Shown here piece after piece: positions 1-6,499 of a stretch of 21,627 nt of DNA. Location: assembly GCA_002418825.1 (NCBI GenBank), contig DIEW01000055.1, positions 12,232 to 33,858 on the forward strand, written 5' to 3'. The first letter of the stretch is position 1; each line of letters opens with the position of its first letter. Under the pieces are notes generated by a model. It did not search any database. It saw only the letters and a list, made by a program, of their open reading frames with translations, and was not told the origin of the DNA. A program made the position numbers and the translations under genes. The stretch is from Syntrophaceae bacterium UBA5764 (GTDB lineage: Bacteria > Desulfobacterota > Syntrophia > Syntrophales > Smithellaceae).

Positions 1-24
1 GTTCAAATCGCGCCATCCCGACCA
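1..24 (+). tRNA. 3' end of a tRNA gene, probably tRNA-Pro (cut by window start)
   Basis: The first 24 bases fit the end of a tRNA exactly. Base 1 is G53, bases 2-8 (TTCAAAT) are the T-loop, 9-13 (CGCGC) the 3' T-stem, 14-20 (CATCCCG) the 3' acceptor strand, 21 the discriminator A73, and 22-24 an encoded CCA. The implied 5' acceptor end is CGGGATG, giving a C1-G72 pair with A73, which is the known signature of bacterial tRNA-Pro. The anticodon lies outside the window, so the amino acid is inferred from acceptor identity only. The gene is convergent with pilC, 35 nt away, and no clear terminator hairpin lies between them. Confidence 0.83.
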
Positions 25-59
25 TCTTCAGTCAAAATATCAATGGTAACTTGCCTGCC

Positions 60-1268
60 TCAACCAATAAGAGCGGCCATTTTAAATATAGGCAGGTACA
101 TGGCGACAATCATTGTCCCCACAATACCGCCCAAGAAAACAATCATCAACGGCTCCATAAGCGTCATCATCGCGCTGACGGCGGCATCGACTTCATCATC
201 ATAAAAATCAGCGATTTTGCTCAGCATAGAATCAAGAGCGCCTGTTGCTTCACCTACGGCAATCATTTGAACCACCATTGGCGGGAACAAACCGGACGCT
301 TCCAATGGTCCGGCGATGGATTCTCCTCCGCTGATACTTTGGCGCGTTTTAAGCAAAGCATCTTCCACAACAACATTTCCGGAAGTTTTACTCACAATGG
401 ACAATCCTTCCAATATCGACACACCTGAACTCAGCATTGTCGCAAGGGTACGGGAAAATTTAGCCACGGCGACCTTTTTGAGAAGCTCTCCCAAAAGCGG
501 CATTTTTAGCAAAAGGGAATCGATGGCCCAACGTCCTTTTTCGATTTTATAAACTCTGTTATAAATAACGTAAATTAAAACCAAGATACTAAGGATGATC
601 CACCAATAACTCTGGGCAAAGTCACTGGCGGCAATCATCACCGCTGTCAAAGGGGGCAACTCGCCGCCCATGCTTTCAAACATCCCTCGAAAAACCGGGA
701 TAACCTTGATGAGCAACAGAGCAACTACTCCTAAAGAAATAAGTAAAATGGACGCCGGGTAAACCATGGCGCCCTTGACCCTGCTTTTGAGCTTCATAGC
801 TTTTTCCATGTAATTGGAGAGACGTTCCAAAACAACATCGAGAACGCCGCCTGCCTCTCCCGCCGCAATCAAATTTGTAAAAAGCTCGTCAAATACTTTA
901 GGATATTTTTTTAGCGCATCGGTTAAGCTAGTGCCTCCCTCTATATCTTCCTTGATTTCCCTGATGATTTTGGCAAAAGCTTTATTGCTTTCCTGCTGCG
1001 CCAGGAGATCCAAACACTGAATGAGCGGAAGACCGGCACTAATCATCGTGGAAAAAACCCGGCAAAACACAACCACATTCTTTTCCTTAACTTTGCCCGC
1101 CAGGAAAGGCAGGTATTCGGCCAGATCTTTAGGCTTTTTTTTGATCTCCAGGGATTTAAAACCCTGACGGCGTAAAAACGTACGCACGGCAAGTTCATCA
1201 GCCGCTTCTATCTCGCCTTTTTTCAACTCGTCTTTTCTTGTCACTCCTTCCCAGAGATAAACCGGCAT
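60..1268 (-). CDS. pilC: Type IV pilus inner-membrane platform protein PilC (type II secretion F family)
   Basis: PilC is the polytopic inner-membrane platform on which the PilB/PilT ATPases act to extend and retract type IV pili. The 402-residue product has the usual length and two repeated T2SSF domains. The first contains FCRVFSTMISAGLPL near residue 67 and the second FSRTLATMLSSGVSILEG near 270. Hydrophobic segments follow each domain, and the conserved tail EPLMIVFLGGIVGTMIVAMY lies near the C-terminus. The frame is open 14 codons further to 1310, but the -10 box of a strong promoter overlaps that upstream ATG. GAAAGGA at 1275-1281 precedes the chosen MPVYLWEG start, which is the typical family N-terminus. 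It appears to be transcribed alone here; pilB and pilT are not in the window. A pilin-secretion GspF paralogue is the only real alternative. Confidence 0.93.
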   Translation of the reverse strand: MPVYLWEGVTRKDELKKGEIEAADELAVRTFLRRQGFKSLEIKKKPKDLAEYLPFLAGKVKEKNVVVFCRVFSTMISAGLPLIQCLDLLAQQESNKAFAKIIREIKEDIEGGTSLTDALKKYPKVFDELFTNLIAAGEAGGVLDVVLERLSNYMEKAMKLKSRVKGAMVYPASILLISLGVVALLLIKVIPVFRGMFESMGGELPPLTAVMIAASDFAQSYWWIILSILVLIYVIYNRVYKIEKGRWAIDSLLLKMPLLGELLKKVAVAKFSRTLATMLSSGVSILEGLSIVSKTSGNVVVEDALLKTRQSISGGESIAGPLEASGLFPPMVVQMIAVGEATGALDSMLSKIADFYDDEVDAAVSAMMTLMEPLMIVFLGGIVGTMIVAMYLPIFKMAALIG

Positions 1269-1274
1269 GCTAAA

Positions 1275-1281
1275 TCCTTTC
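1275..1281 (-). promoter_or_regulatory. Ribosome binding site of pilC
   Basis: GAAAGGA on the minus strand lies 6 nt before the ATG at 1268. It decides the start in favour of MPVYLWEG over the longer frame beginning at 1310. Confidence 0.75.
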
Positions 1282-1308
1282 TTTATGAAAAAAGATTTTT
1301 TGATCCGC

Positions 1309-1337
1309 ATTATAAGCTATCTCAAAACCAAACTCAA
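1309..1337 (-). promoter_or_regulatory. Sigma-70 promoter of pilC
   Basis: On the minus strand TTGAGT (1332-1337) and a perfect TATAAT (1309-1314) are separated by 17 nt. Transcription should start near 1302, about 35 nt before the pilC ATG. The -10 box runs into the upstream in-frame ATG at 1310, so translation from that codon is unlikely. Confidence 0.72.
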
Positions 1338-1373
1338 CCCGGTTAGAGATTAATTTCAAAAGTAGTATTGTTC

Positions 1374-2120
1374 TTAATATTTCGCCGCCTCGCTGCGCCG
1401 GCGAAATATTTCATACAAAATAATACCTGTGGCGACAGCAACATTAAAGGAGTCAAAACTACCAGCCATGGGAATACTCAATAAAAAATCACATTTCTTT
1501 CTCAACAGCGGCCTGATTCCCTTTGCTTCCCCACCCAAAAGAAGAGCGGTGGAACAATTAAAATCCACCTCTCTCAAATCTTTACCTCCGCGAGCTTCGG
1601 CACCAAAAACCCAAAAACCTTTTTCCTTCAAATAGTCAACGGTTCGGGACAAATTACCAACTCTCGCCACAGGTATTTGCAGTGCACCGCCGGCGGAAGC
1701 CTTGATAACCGCCGCCGTCACTGGCGCCGCCCTGTCCGCAGGAATTATCACTCCGTTAGTGCCCAGACAATAGGCACTGCGGATTATTGATCCAAGATTC
1801 TGCGGATCCATAATGTTATCGAGGATTAAAACAAGATCAAATTTTGAAAATTTACTGCGTTTTTTAAGTAATTCATCTAAATTGCAGTAAGCGTACGATT
1901 TGCAGATGCCCACAACACCTTGATGATTTTTATTACCGGTGAGTTTATTCAACTCTTGCCGATTTTTTATTTCCACCGGAATATTCTTTTGCCGCGCAAC
2001 AGTTACTATTTCTCCCGCGGCTGAATCATCACGGCCCGAAGAAACATAGAGTTTCACTAATCCCGAATCTGGCTGGCACAAAAGAATTTTAATAGGATTA
2101 ATGCCGTAAACCTTTTCCAC
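1374..2120 (-). CDS. rlmB: 23S rRNA (guanosine-2'-O-)-methyltransferase RlmB (SpoU/TrmH family)
   Basis: This is a SPOUT-class enzyme that methylates a ribose 2'-hydroxyl of 23S rRNA (G2251 in E. coli) using S-adenosylmethionine. The 248 residues have the normal size. An N-terminal substrate-binding region ends with HQGVV (66-70). The trefoil-knot motifs follow: DNIMDPQNLGSIIRSA (101-116, with N108 and R114), LLLGGEAKGIRPLL (193-206) and IPMAGSFDSFNVAVA (216-230). The third motif has SFNVAVA where SLNVSVA is usual, a mild change. Translation starts at GTG 2120, with AAGGG a few bases upstream. It lies 31 nt downstream of pyrF and is probably the last gene of the hldA operon. RlmB is preferred to other TrmH-group enzymes on length and N-terminal domain, but the exact target is inferred. 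Confidence 0.9.
   Translation of the reverse strand: MEKVYGINPIKILLCQPDSGLVKLYVSSGRDDSAAGEIVTVARQKNIPVEIKNRQELNKLTGNKNHQGVVGICKSYAYCNLDELLKKRSKFSKFDLVLILDNIMDPQNLGSIIRSAYCLGTNGVIIPADRAAPVTAAVIKASAGGALQIPVARVGNLSRTVDYLKEKGFWVFGAEARGGKDLREVDFNCSTALLLGGEAKGIRPLLRKKCDFLLSIPMAGSFDSFNVAVATGIILYEIFRRRSEAAKY
1376..1410. repeat. Perfect 12-bp inverted repeat over the 3' end of rlmB
   Basis: AATATTTCGCCG (1376-1387) and CGGCGAAATATT (1399-1410) are exact inverse copies around an 11-nt loop. The stem encodes the last residues of RlmB and touches its stop codon. It could end the operon transcript before the pilC promoter. However, no uridine run follows on either strand, so it is not a textbook terminator. 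Confidence 0.6.
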
Positions 2121-2151
2121 CCCGTGCCCTTTTGTTGCAATTTATCGATTG

Positions 2152-2904
2152 TTATCTCGCGGCAAGACCTTCCGCAATTTCCTGAGTAATTTGACGGCAA
2201 GCCTCCAGCGGCTTTGCCGCAGCGCGTATCGGCCTGCCAACAACAATATAATCGGCACCAGCGCTTATCGCCTCATAAGCGCCAAGCGTCCTTTTCTGAT
2301 CGTCCGTGTCTGTTTTGTTTCCCCCGCTGCGTATGCCCGGCGTTACAATAATAAAGTTGTCTCCCAGCTTGTTCCGCAGTTCATAAACATCCTGGGGAGA
2401 AGCAACCACGCCCGTCGCCCCCGCAGTAATCGCCATTCGCGCAAGATCAACGACCAATTTCTTGGCCTTCTTCCTAAATCCTATTTCCAGCAGGTCACGG
2501 TCATCCAAGCTAGTCAGAACAGTTACCGCCAAAATATCAGGCTTTGTTGTTTTCCATTCATCGGCGCAAGCGTGAGCGGCCGAAACTGTTTCCCTGATCA
2601 TTTTGCTGCCGCCTGAAGCATGAACATTAAACATATCCACGTCGAGCTTCACCACAGCACGGGCCGCCTGAGCAACTGTATTGGGGATATCATGAAACTT
2701 AAGATCTAAAAATACTTTGCCGCCTCTTTGCTTTATTGCCTTTATAATCTTTGGCCCCACGGCGCTGAAAAGTTCCTTGCCTACCTTAAACATGCCCACC
2801 TGCCCCGAAAGCAATCCTATCCACGACAGGGCTTCATCATAGCTGTGGACATCAAGCGCAAAAATTAATCTTTCGCTTGCTTTTTTACTCAAGGTAATCT
2901 TCAT
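2152..2904 (-). CDS. pyrF: Orotidine 5'-phosphate decarboxylase
   Basis: PyrF catalyses the last step of de novo UMP synthesis, decarboxylating OMP in the cytosol. The 250-residue TIM-barrel protein shows FALDVHSYDEA near the N-terminus and the catalytic Asp-Lys-x-x-Asp array in LDLKFHDIPNTV (D67, K69, D72). The phosphate-binding loops TPGIRSGGNKTDTDDQKR and VVGRPI are in the C-terminal half. The start ATG lies inside the end of rpoZ (20-nt overlap) and has no clear Shine-Dalgarno sequence, so it is probably translated by coupling. Codon 5 (TTG) is a possible later start. Its place in an operon with gmk and rpoZ joins pyrimidine and purine nucleotide supply. Confidence 0.95.
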   Translation of the reverse strand: MKITLSKKASERLIFALDVHSYDEALSWIGLLSGQVGMFKVGKELFSAVGPKIIKAIKQRGGKVFLDLKFHDIPNTVAQAARAVVKLDVDMFNVHASGGSKMIRETVSAAHACADEWKTTKPDILAVTVLTSLDDRDLLEIGFRKKAKKLVVDLARMAITAGATGVVASPQDVYELRNKLGDNFIIVTPGIRSGGNKTDTDDQKRTLGAYEAISAGADYIVVGRPIRAAAKPLEACRQITQEIAEGLAAR

Positions 2905-3154
2905 CGCCGATAAACTCAGTATTGTCCGGAATCGGCTTGAAATCTTCTTTTGTTCCGTTCAGATATTCCGGACGCGCGTAGACGACTTTTCCCGCAGCTA
3001 TTTCCCGCAGCGCCAAAACGATTTCCCTGTTTTTGCTATCCAGCAATGGTTTTGCACCTTTCAACAGTTGACGCGCACGCTGCGATGCCAACGATACCAA
3101 ACCGAATCTGGTTCTCGCCACATTTAAAGAATCTTCCACCGTAATTCTTGCCAT
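2885..3154 (-). CDS. rpoZ: DNA-directed RNA polymerase omega subunit
   Basis: Omega is a small subunit that helps fold and assemble the beta' subunit and, in many proteobacteria, forms part of a ppGpp site. The 89 residues begin MARITVEDSLN and contain FGLVSLASQRARQL (about 17-30) and the conserved VLALREIAAGKV (about 46-57). The acidic C-terminal tail is normal. The second residue block reads VARTRF where VxNRF is common. GGGAGG lies about 9 nt before the ATG, a strong ribosome binding site. The gene sits 21 nt after gmk, the classical gmk-rpoZ pairing, and its end overlaps pyrF. Confidence 0.95.
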   Translation of the reverse strand: MARITVEDSLNVARTRFGLVSLASQRARQLLKGAKPLLDSKNREIVLALREIAAGKVVYARPEYLNGTKEDFKPIPDNTEFIGDEDYLE

Positions 3155-3175
3155 TTAAAACTGCCTCCCGAATGG

Positions 3176-3781
3176 TTATTTCTGCATAAATTTTTTTATT
3201 TCGTCAGACAAAATTTCTTTCCTGCACTTTTCAGCAATATAAATAGAATGCAATTGTTTTACCGCTTCTTTCAAATCCTTATTGAAAATCACATAATTAT
3301 ACCATGAAATTTCCTTTAATTCACTCTCGGCCTGAGCAAGGCGGGCCTGAATTACTTCCTCGCTTTCATGACCTCGTTTTTTCAGGCGTTTCAGAAAATC
3401 ATCCCGTGAAGGAGGTAACACAAAAACAAAAACACCGCCTCGGTATATTTTTTTTATTTTTTTCGCGCCCCGCGGCTCCAAATCTAGAAGTAAATCTTTT
3501 CCTGTTTGAAGATACTTGTCCACGGTCTTTCGTGATGTTCCATACAAATGGCCAAAACTTTCCACCCATTCGACAAATTCACCGCGTTTAACACGCTGCA
3601 GAAAGTTTTCGCGGGAAATGAAATGATAATCTTTCCCGTTCACTTCCTGCGGCCGCGGCGGGCGGGAAGTGTAAGAAACGGAAAAATTCAATTGCGGACA
3701 AATATCAAGTAACCCCTGACAAATGCTGCTCTTACCCGCACCCGAAGGCGCGGAAACAACCAAGAATAATCCTTGTTTCAT
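3176..3781 (-). CDS. gmk: Guanylate kinase
   Basis: Gmk phosphorylates GMP to GDP with ATP, in the purine nucleotide pathway. The 201-residue length is typical. The P-loop SAPSGAGKSS occupies residues 10-19. The GMP-binding segment SVSYTSRPPRPQEVNGKDYHF spans about 34-54 and includes R40 and R43. A lid region with FVLPPSRDDFLKRLKKRG lies near the middle. The gene is 4 nt downstream of yicC and upstream of rpoZ, an order common in proteobacteria. Confidence 0.96.
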   Translation of the reverse strand: MKQGLFLVVSAPSGAGKSSICQGLLDICPQLNFSVSYTSRPPRPQEVNGKDYHFISRENFLQRVKRGEFVEWVESFGHLYGTSRKTVDKYLQTGKDLLLDLEPRGAKKIKKIYRGGVFVFVLPPSRDDFLKRLKKRGHESEEVIQARLAQAESELKEISWYNYVIFNKDLKEAVKQLHSIYIAEKCRKEILSDEIKKFMQK

Positions 3782-3785
3782 AAAT

Positions 3786-4664
3786 TCACTCTATGTTTTG
3801 CGTCTGTTCACGCAATTTGCTCATTTCGCTTTTTGCTTCAATCACCCAATGGGCTATTTCCAGGTCATTGCTTTTTGCACCGATTGTATTGATTTCCCGG
3901 TTCATCTCCTGCAAAAGAAAATCAATTTTTTTCCCCTCGGCGTCATCACTGAGCAAGAGTTCATCAAATTGTTTGACATGGCTTTGCAATCGTACGATTT
4001 CCTCTGTTATGTCTGATCTTTCTGCCATGATGGCCACTTCTTGGGCCAAGCGGGCATCATCCAGCGAATATCCCGCTGCCAGTTCTCTGATTCTATCCGT
4101 CAACCGCTTCTGGTATTCCACAACAACCTGCGGCGCGCGCGATTTAATCACGGCGACAATTTTCTTAACCATACCGAGTCGCTCTTGCATATCCTGATAC
4201 AGCACGGCCCCCTCATCCTGCCGCATTTTTACCATCATTGCCAGTGCTTCGCGTAGAGTGTTATCCACCGCCTCAAGCAGCTCCGCACTCAATTGTACCT
4301 CTGTTGACACAACAAAAATGTCGCGAAAGGAAGCCAAGGTTTTCAGCGATATATCCTCAAGCAAGCCGAATTCTGTCTTAAGCCTGTTGAGAGCATCAAA
4401 ATAACCGCGGGCCGCTTCCATATTGAAATTAACTTTCATGTTATCCGCGTTTTCACTTTCCAGCTTGATGTTAACTTCAATACGTCCGCGTTTGCATTTC
4501 TCCGCGATTTTCTTTTTTAATTCCGTCTCCAGGTGAAACAACACGGAAGGTAGACGCATGGATAATTCCAGAAATCTGTGGTTCACGGATTTCATTTCTG
4601 CAGAAATTTTTATTCCCTGCAAAACCGTCTCTGCCCGACCGAAACCGGTCATACTTTTAATCAT
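3786..4664 (-). CDS. yicC: YicC/YloC family endoribonuclease
   Basis: YicC-family proteins are Mn-dependent endoribonucleases implicated in small-RNA turnover in E. coli; their role outside that model is less clear. The 292-residue product begins with the family signature MIKSMTGFGRAE. It ends with the DUF1732 block RSDITEEIVRLQSH...KIDFLLQEMNREINTIGAKS...SKLREQTQNIE, both strongly diagnostic. The frame also has a TTG one codon upstream (4667), but AAGGTG about 6 nt before the ATG at 4664 favours the ATG. That ATG shares one base with the stop of the DUF4416 gene (TGATG), so translation is probably coupled. It is followed directly by gmk. Confidence 0.93.
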   Translation of the reverse strand: MIKSMTGFGRAETVLQGIKISAEMKSVNHRFLELSMRLPSVLFHLETELKKKIAEKCKRGRIEVNIKLESENADNMKVNFNMEAARGYFDALNRLKTEFGLLEDISLKTLASFRDIFVVSTEVQLSAELLEAVDNTLREALAMMVKMRQDEGAVLYQDMQERLGMVKKIVAVIKSRAPQVVVEYQKRLTDRIRELAAGYSLDDARLAQEVAIMAERSDITEEIVRLQSHVKQFDELLLSDDAEGKKIDFLLQEMNREINTIGAKSNDLEIAHWVIEAKSEMSKLREQTQNIE

Positions 4665-5224
4665 CAAATCACCTTCCGAGCCGTGAGAATTAACGGTTGT
4701 TCTTGTTTTAATTGCAATAAGTACTTTGCCCTGATTTTACCGAACATGGCAATTTGCTTTTCTTCGGCATAATCGGCGTAAGTCCATGGCAGGGAGGTAA
4801 ATTTCCCTTTCTGAAAAATCAATGTCAAATCAGCGTAAATACCATCGCGCAAATACGGCCGGTGCGTGAAGCCCTTCCCCGTAGCCAGAATCAGATGGGC
4901 GGCGGCAATATAACCGGGATCGATATTTACCTGGCGCTGTTTATTTTTAGCTGATTTTCCCTCAACCTCGTTTGTTGCCAATTTGATATCCGGTAACATT
5001 TCTGCCTTGATTAATTTTTCCATCGTCATAAAGCGACGGAAAAGATTCCCTCCCATTTCCGAACAATAATAGTCCGTATAATCAAAGGACATTTTTGCGC
5101 TAATGTAATCCGGCGGACCGTAATAACGCGACAGAGTATTTATCGTTTCGTTCAAAAGCCCTTCCTCCCCGGCCAAAATGCTAAAAATCAACTTGACCGG
5201 CTGGGCTGGCATTGGGTTGCTCAT
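4664..5224 (-). CDS. DUF4416 family protein of unknown function
   Basis: The 186-residue product matches the DUF4416 family in overall pattern: an opening PVKLIFSILAGEEGLLNET, then YYGPPDYIS and FDYTDYYCSEMG, then VNIDPGYIAAAHLILATGKGFTHRPYL, and a closing LPWTYADYA. No enzymatic motif, signal peptide or membrane segment is visible. Conserved Tyr/Asp/His clusters could form a binding site, but that is a guess. The start ATG overlaps the hldA stop by 4 nt and the stop overlaps yicC by 1 nt, so it is tightly embedded in the operon. Database entries sometimes call such proteins GTP-binding; I see no P-loop. Function unknown. Confidence 0.85.
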   Translation of the reverse strand: MSNPMPAQPVKLIFSILAGEEGLLNETINTLSRYYGPPDYISAKMSFDYTDYYCSEMGGNLFRRFMTMEKLIKAEMLPDIKLATNEVEGKSAKNKQRQVNIDPGYIAAAHLILATGKGFTHRPYLRDGIYADLTLIFQKGKFTSLPWTYADYAEEKQIAMFGKIRAKYLLQLKQEQPLILTARKVI

Positions 5225-6210
5225 ATCGCTCTAATCAACTCTTCCCGCGAAACGGTTGATGTTCCGATTTTTCCCACAACAATGCTCGCCGCCAGATTGG
5301 CCAGGCATGTGGCTTCCTTCAGATTGGCTTTCGCCGCCAGGCAAAGCGCGAGCACGCCAATCACCGTATCCCCCGCGCCGGTCACATCATATACTTCCTT
5401 CGCCTGCGCCGGAAAATACGTATGAACGATCCTGCGACCATTTTCGAAAAGGCTCATCCCCTCCTCGCCCCTCGTGACGAGCATCGCCTGAAAGTTATGC
5501 CTTCTCAAGATAATATCACTTAACCGTTCCAGGTCATCACCGTTGCTTATTTCCATGCCGGCAGCCCGTTGCGCTTCATGGTGATTCGGCGTTATTATAT
5601 CCGCCCCTTCATAGAGGAAAAAATTGCTTTGTTTGGGATCAACACAAATTAAAACTCCCGAGCCCTTTACTATATCCCTTATGCCCGCAACAAGAGTCTG
5701 GGAAACAACACCCTTATTGTAATCGGAAACAATAATAGTGCCAATCTTATGGCGCAGGGATCCGATATATTCCAAAATTTTCTTAGTTTCTGCCGGAGAT
5801 ATCGATTTTTTGCTTTCTTTATCAAAACGCACTACCTGCTGTCCATGTGCGACAATCCTTGTTTTAAGAGTTGTCGGCCTTTTTTTATCCACGATAACCC
5901 CACCTGTTTCAATTTTTCTCTGATTTAGTTCCTTAAGAAAAACCTTACCGATACTGTCCGTACCGATAACTCCGGTAACATAAGCTTTGCCGCCCATCGT
6001 GTAAATGCTGTTGAGTACATTGGCGCACCCGCCCAGCATGATGCTGTCTTTTTGCACATCGACGACGGGAACCGGCGCTTCGGGAGAAATACGCGAAACC
6101 TTCCCCCAGATAAAATGATCAATCATTATATCGCCGACAACCAGCACCGCCGTGCGGGAAAAATCAGCAATAATTTCCATCGCTCTTTTTTTTGATAAAA
6201 TCCGCTGCAC
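5221..6210 (-). CDS. hldA: D-glycero-beta-D-manno-heptose-7-phosphate kinase (RfaE domain I)
   Basis: This PfkB-family kinase phosphorylates heptose 7-phosphate at C1 on the way to ADP-heptose for the lipopolysaccharide inner core. Family motifs are LVVGDIMIDHFIWGKVSRIS followed by PEAPVPVV near the N-terminus, MLGGCANVLNSI (sugar binding), the segment ITPNHHEAQRAAG, and the catalytic DVTGAGDT near residues 275-282 with its base Asp. The 329 residues cover only the kinase; the cytidylyltransferase domain of fused HldE is absent, so a separate HldC-type gene is needed elsewhere. The frame is open to a TTG at 6228, but GGGGAG at 6221-6226 favours GTG at 6210. ATG at 6180 is another possible start. 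It is the first gene of the operon. Confidence 0.88.
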   Translation of the reverse strand: MQRILSKKRAMEIIADFSRTAVLVVGDIMIDHFIWGKVSRISPEAPVPVVDVQKDSIMLGGCANVLNSIYTMGGKAYVTGVIGTDSIGKVFLKELNQRKIETGGVIVDKKRPTTLKTRIVAHGQQVVRFDKESKKSISPAETKKILEYIGSLRHKIGTIIVSDYNKGVVSQTLVAGIRDIVKGSGVLICVDPKQSNFFLYEGADIITPNHHEAQRAAGMEISNGDDLERLSDIILRRHNFQAMLVTRGEEGMSLFENGRRIVHTYFPAQAKEVYDVTGAGDTVIGVLALCLAAKANLKEATCLANLAASIVVGKIGTSTVSREELIRAI

Positions 6211-6220
6211 TTTAAGAAAA

Positions 6221-6226
6221 CTCCCC
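6221..6226 (-). promoter_or_regulatory. Ribosome binding site of hldA
   Basis: GGGGAG on the minus strand lies 10 nt before GTG 6210, a slightly long but usable spacing. It overlaps the TTG at 6228 that would begin the longest frame, which argues against that start. Confidence 0.5.
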
Positions 6227-6288
6227 AAATAAACCGCTTGTATAAATTAAAAAAGCGCCTGTGCGCCCAAGTAATAAAAAGCGCCGTA

Positions 6289-6317
6289 ATACTATTACTA
6301 AGGCTTTAATTTGTCAA
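6289..6317 (-). promoter_or_regulatory. Sigma-70 promoter of the hldA-DUF4416-yicC-gmk-rpoZ-pyrF-rlmB operon
   Basis: On the minus strand a perfect TTGACA (6312-6317) is followed after 17 nt by TAGTAT (6289-6294). Transcription should start near 6282, leaving a leader of roughly 70 nt. The -10 element sits inside a 13-bp palindrome, GTAATACTATTAC (6286-6298), which might be an operator. The leader holds two copies of GGCGCTTTTT (6276-6285 and 6250-6259). No good plus-strand promoter for the next gene to the right was found in 6320-6490. Confidence 0.72.
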
Positions 6318-6499
6318 ATAATTTTCCAAAGAATCTTTTATTTTTGTTGACGACAGTTTGATTTATTTCTCGCAATCTTCTGACAAAGAATGCGTATTGG
6401 ACGTCGAACATGGTATTGCCTAATTCATAAAACCATGGCACAAATTACCAGCCGCACTGAAAAAGTGTTATCGGCGCTGCCGTAAGAAAAGGAGGTTAA

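Noticed and set aside
1..25. Possible start of a minus-strand gene after pilC (ATG at 25)
   Set aside because: Only eight codons are visible, no ribosome binding site precedes it, and the same bases are fully explained as a tRNA 3' end on the plus strand.
2149..2616. Plus-strand 155-codon open frame opposite pyrF
   Set aside because: It is antisense to a fully supported pyrF, has no family motif and no ribosome binding site.
4041..4256. Overlapping plus-strand frames opposite yicC
   Set aside because: Shadows of the yicC coding sequence, without start signals or recognisable domains.
6390..6485. 31-codon plus-strand ORF ending just before the glyoxalase II-like gene
   Set aside because: Weak ribosome binding site, no recognisable motif, and such a short frame is expected by chance; could be reconsidered if conserved as a leader peptide.
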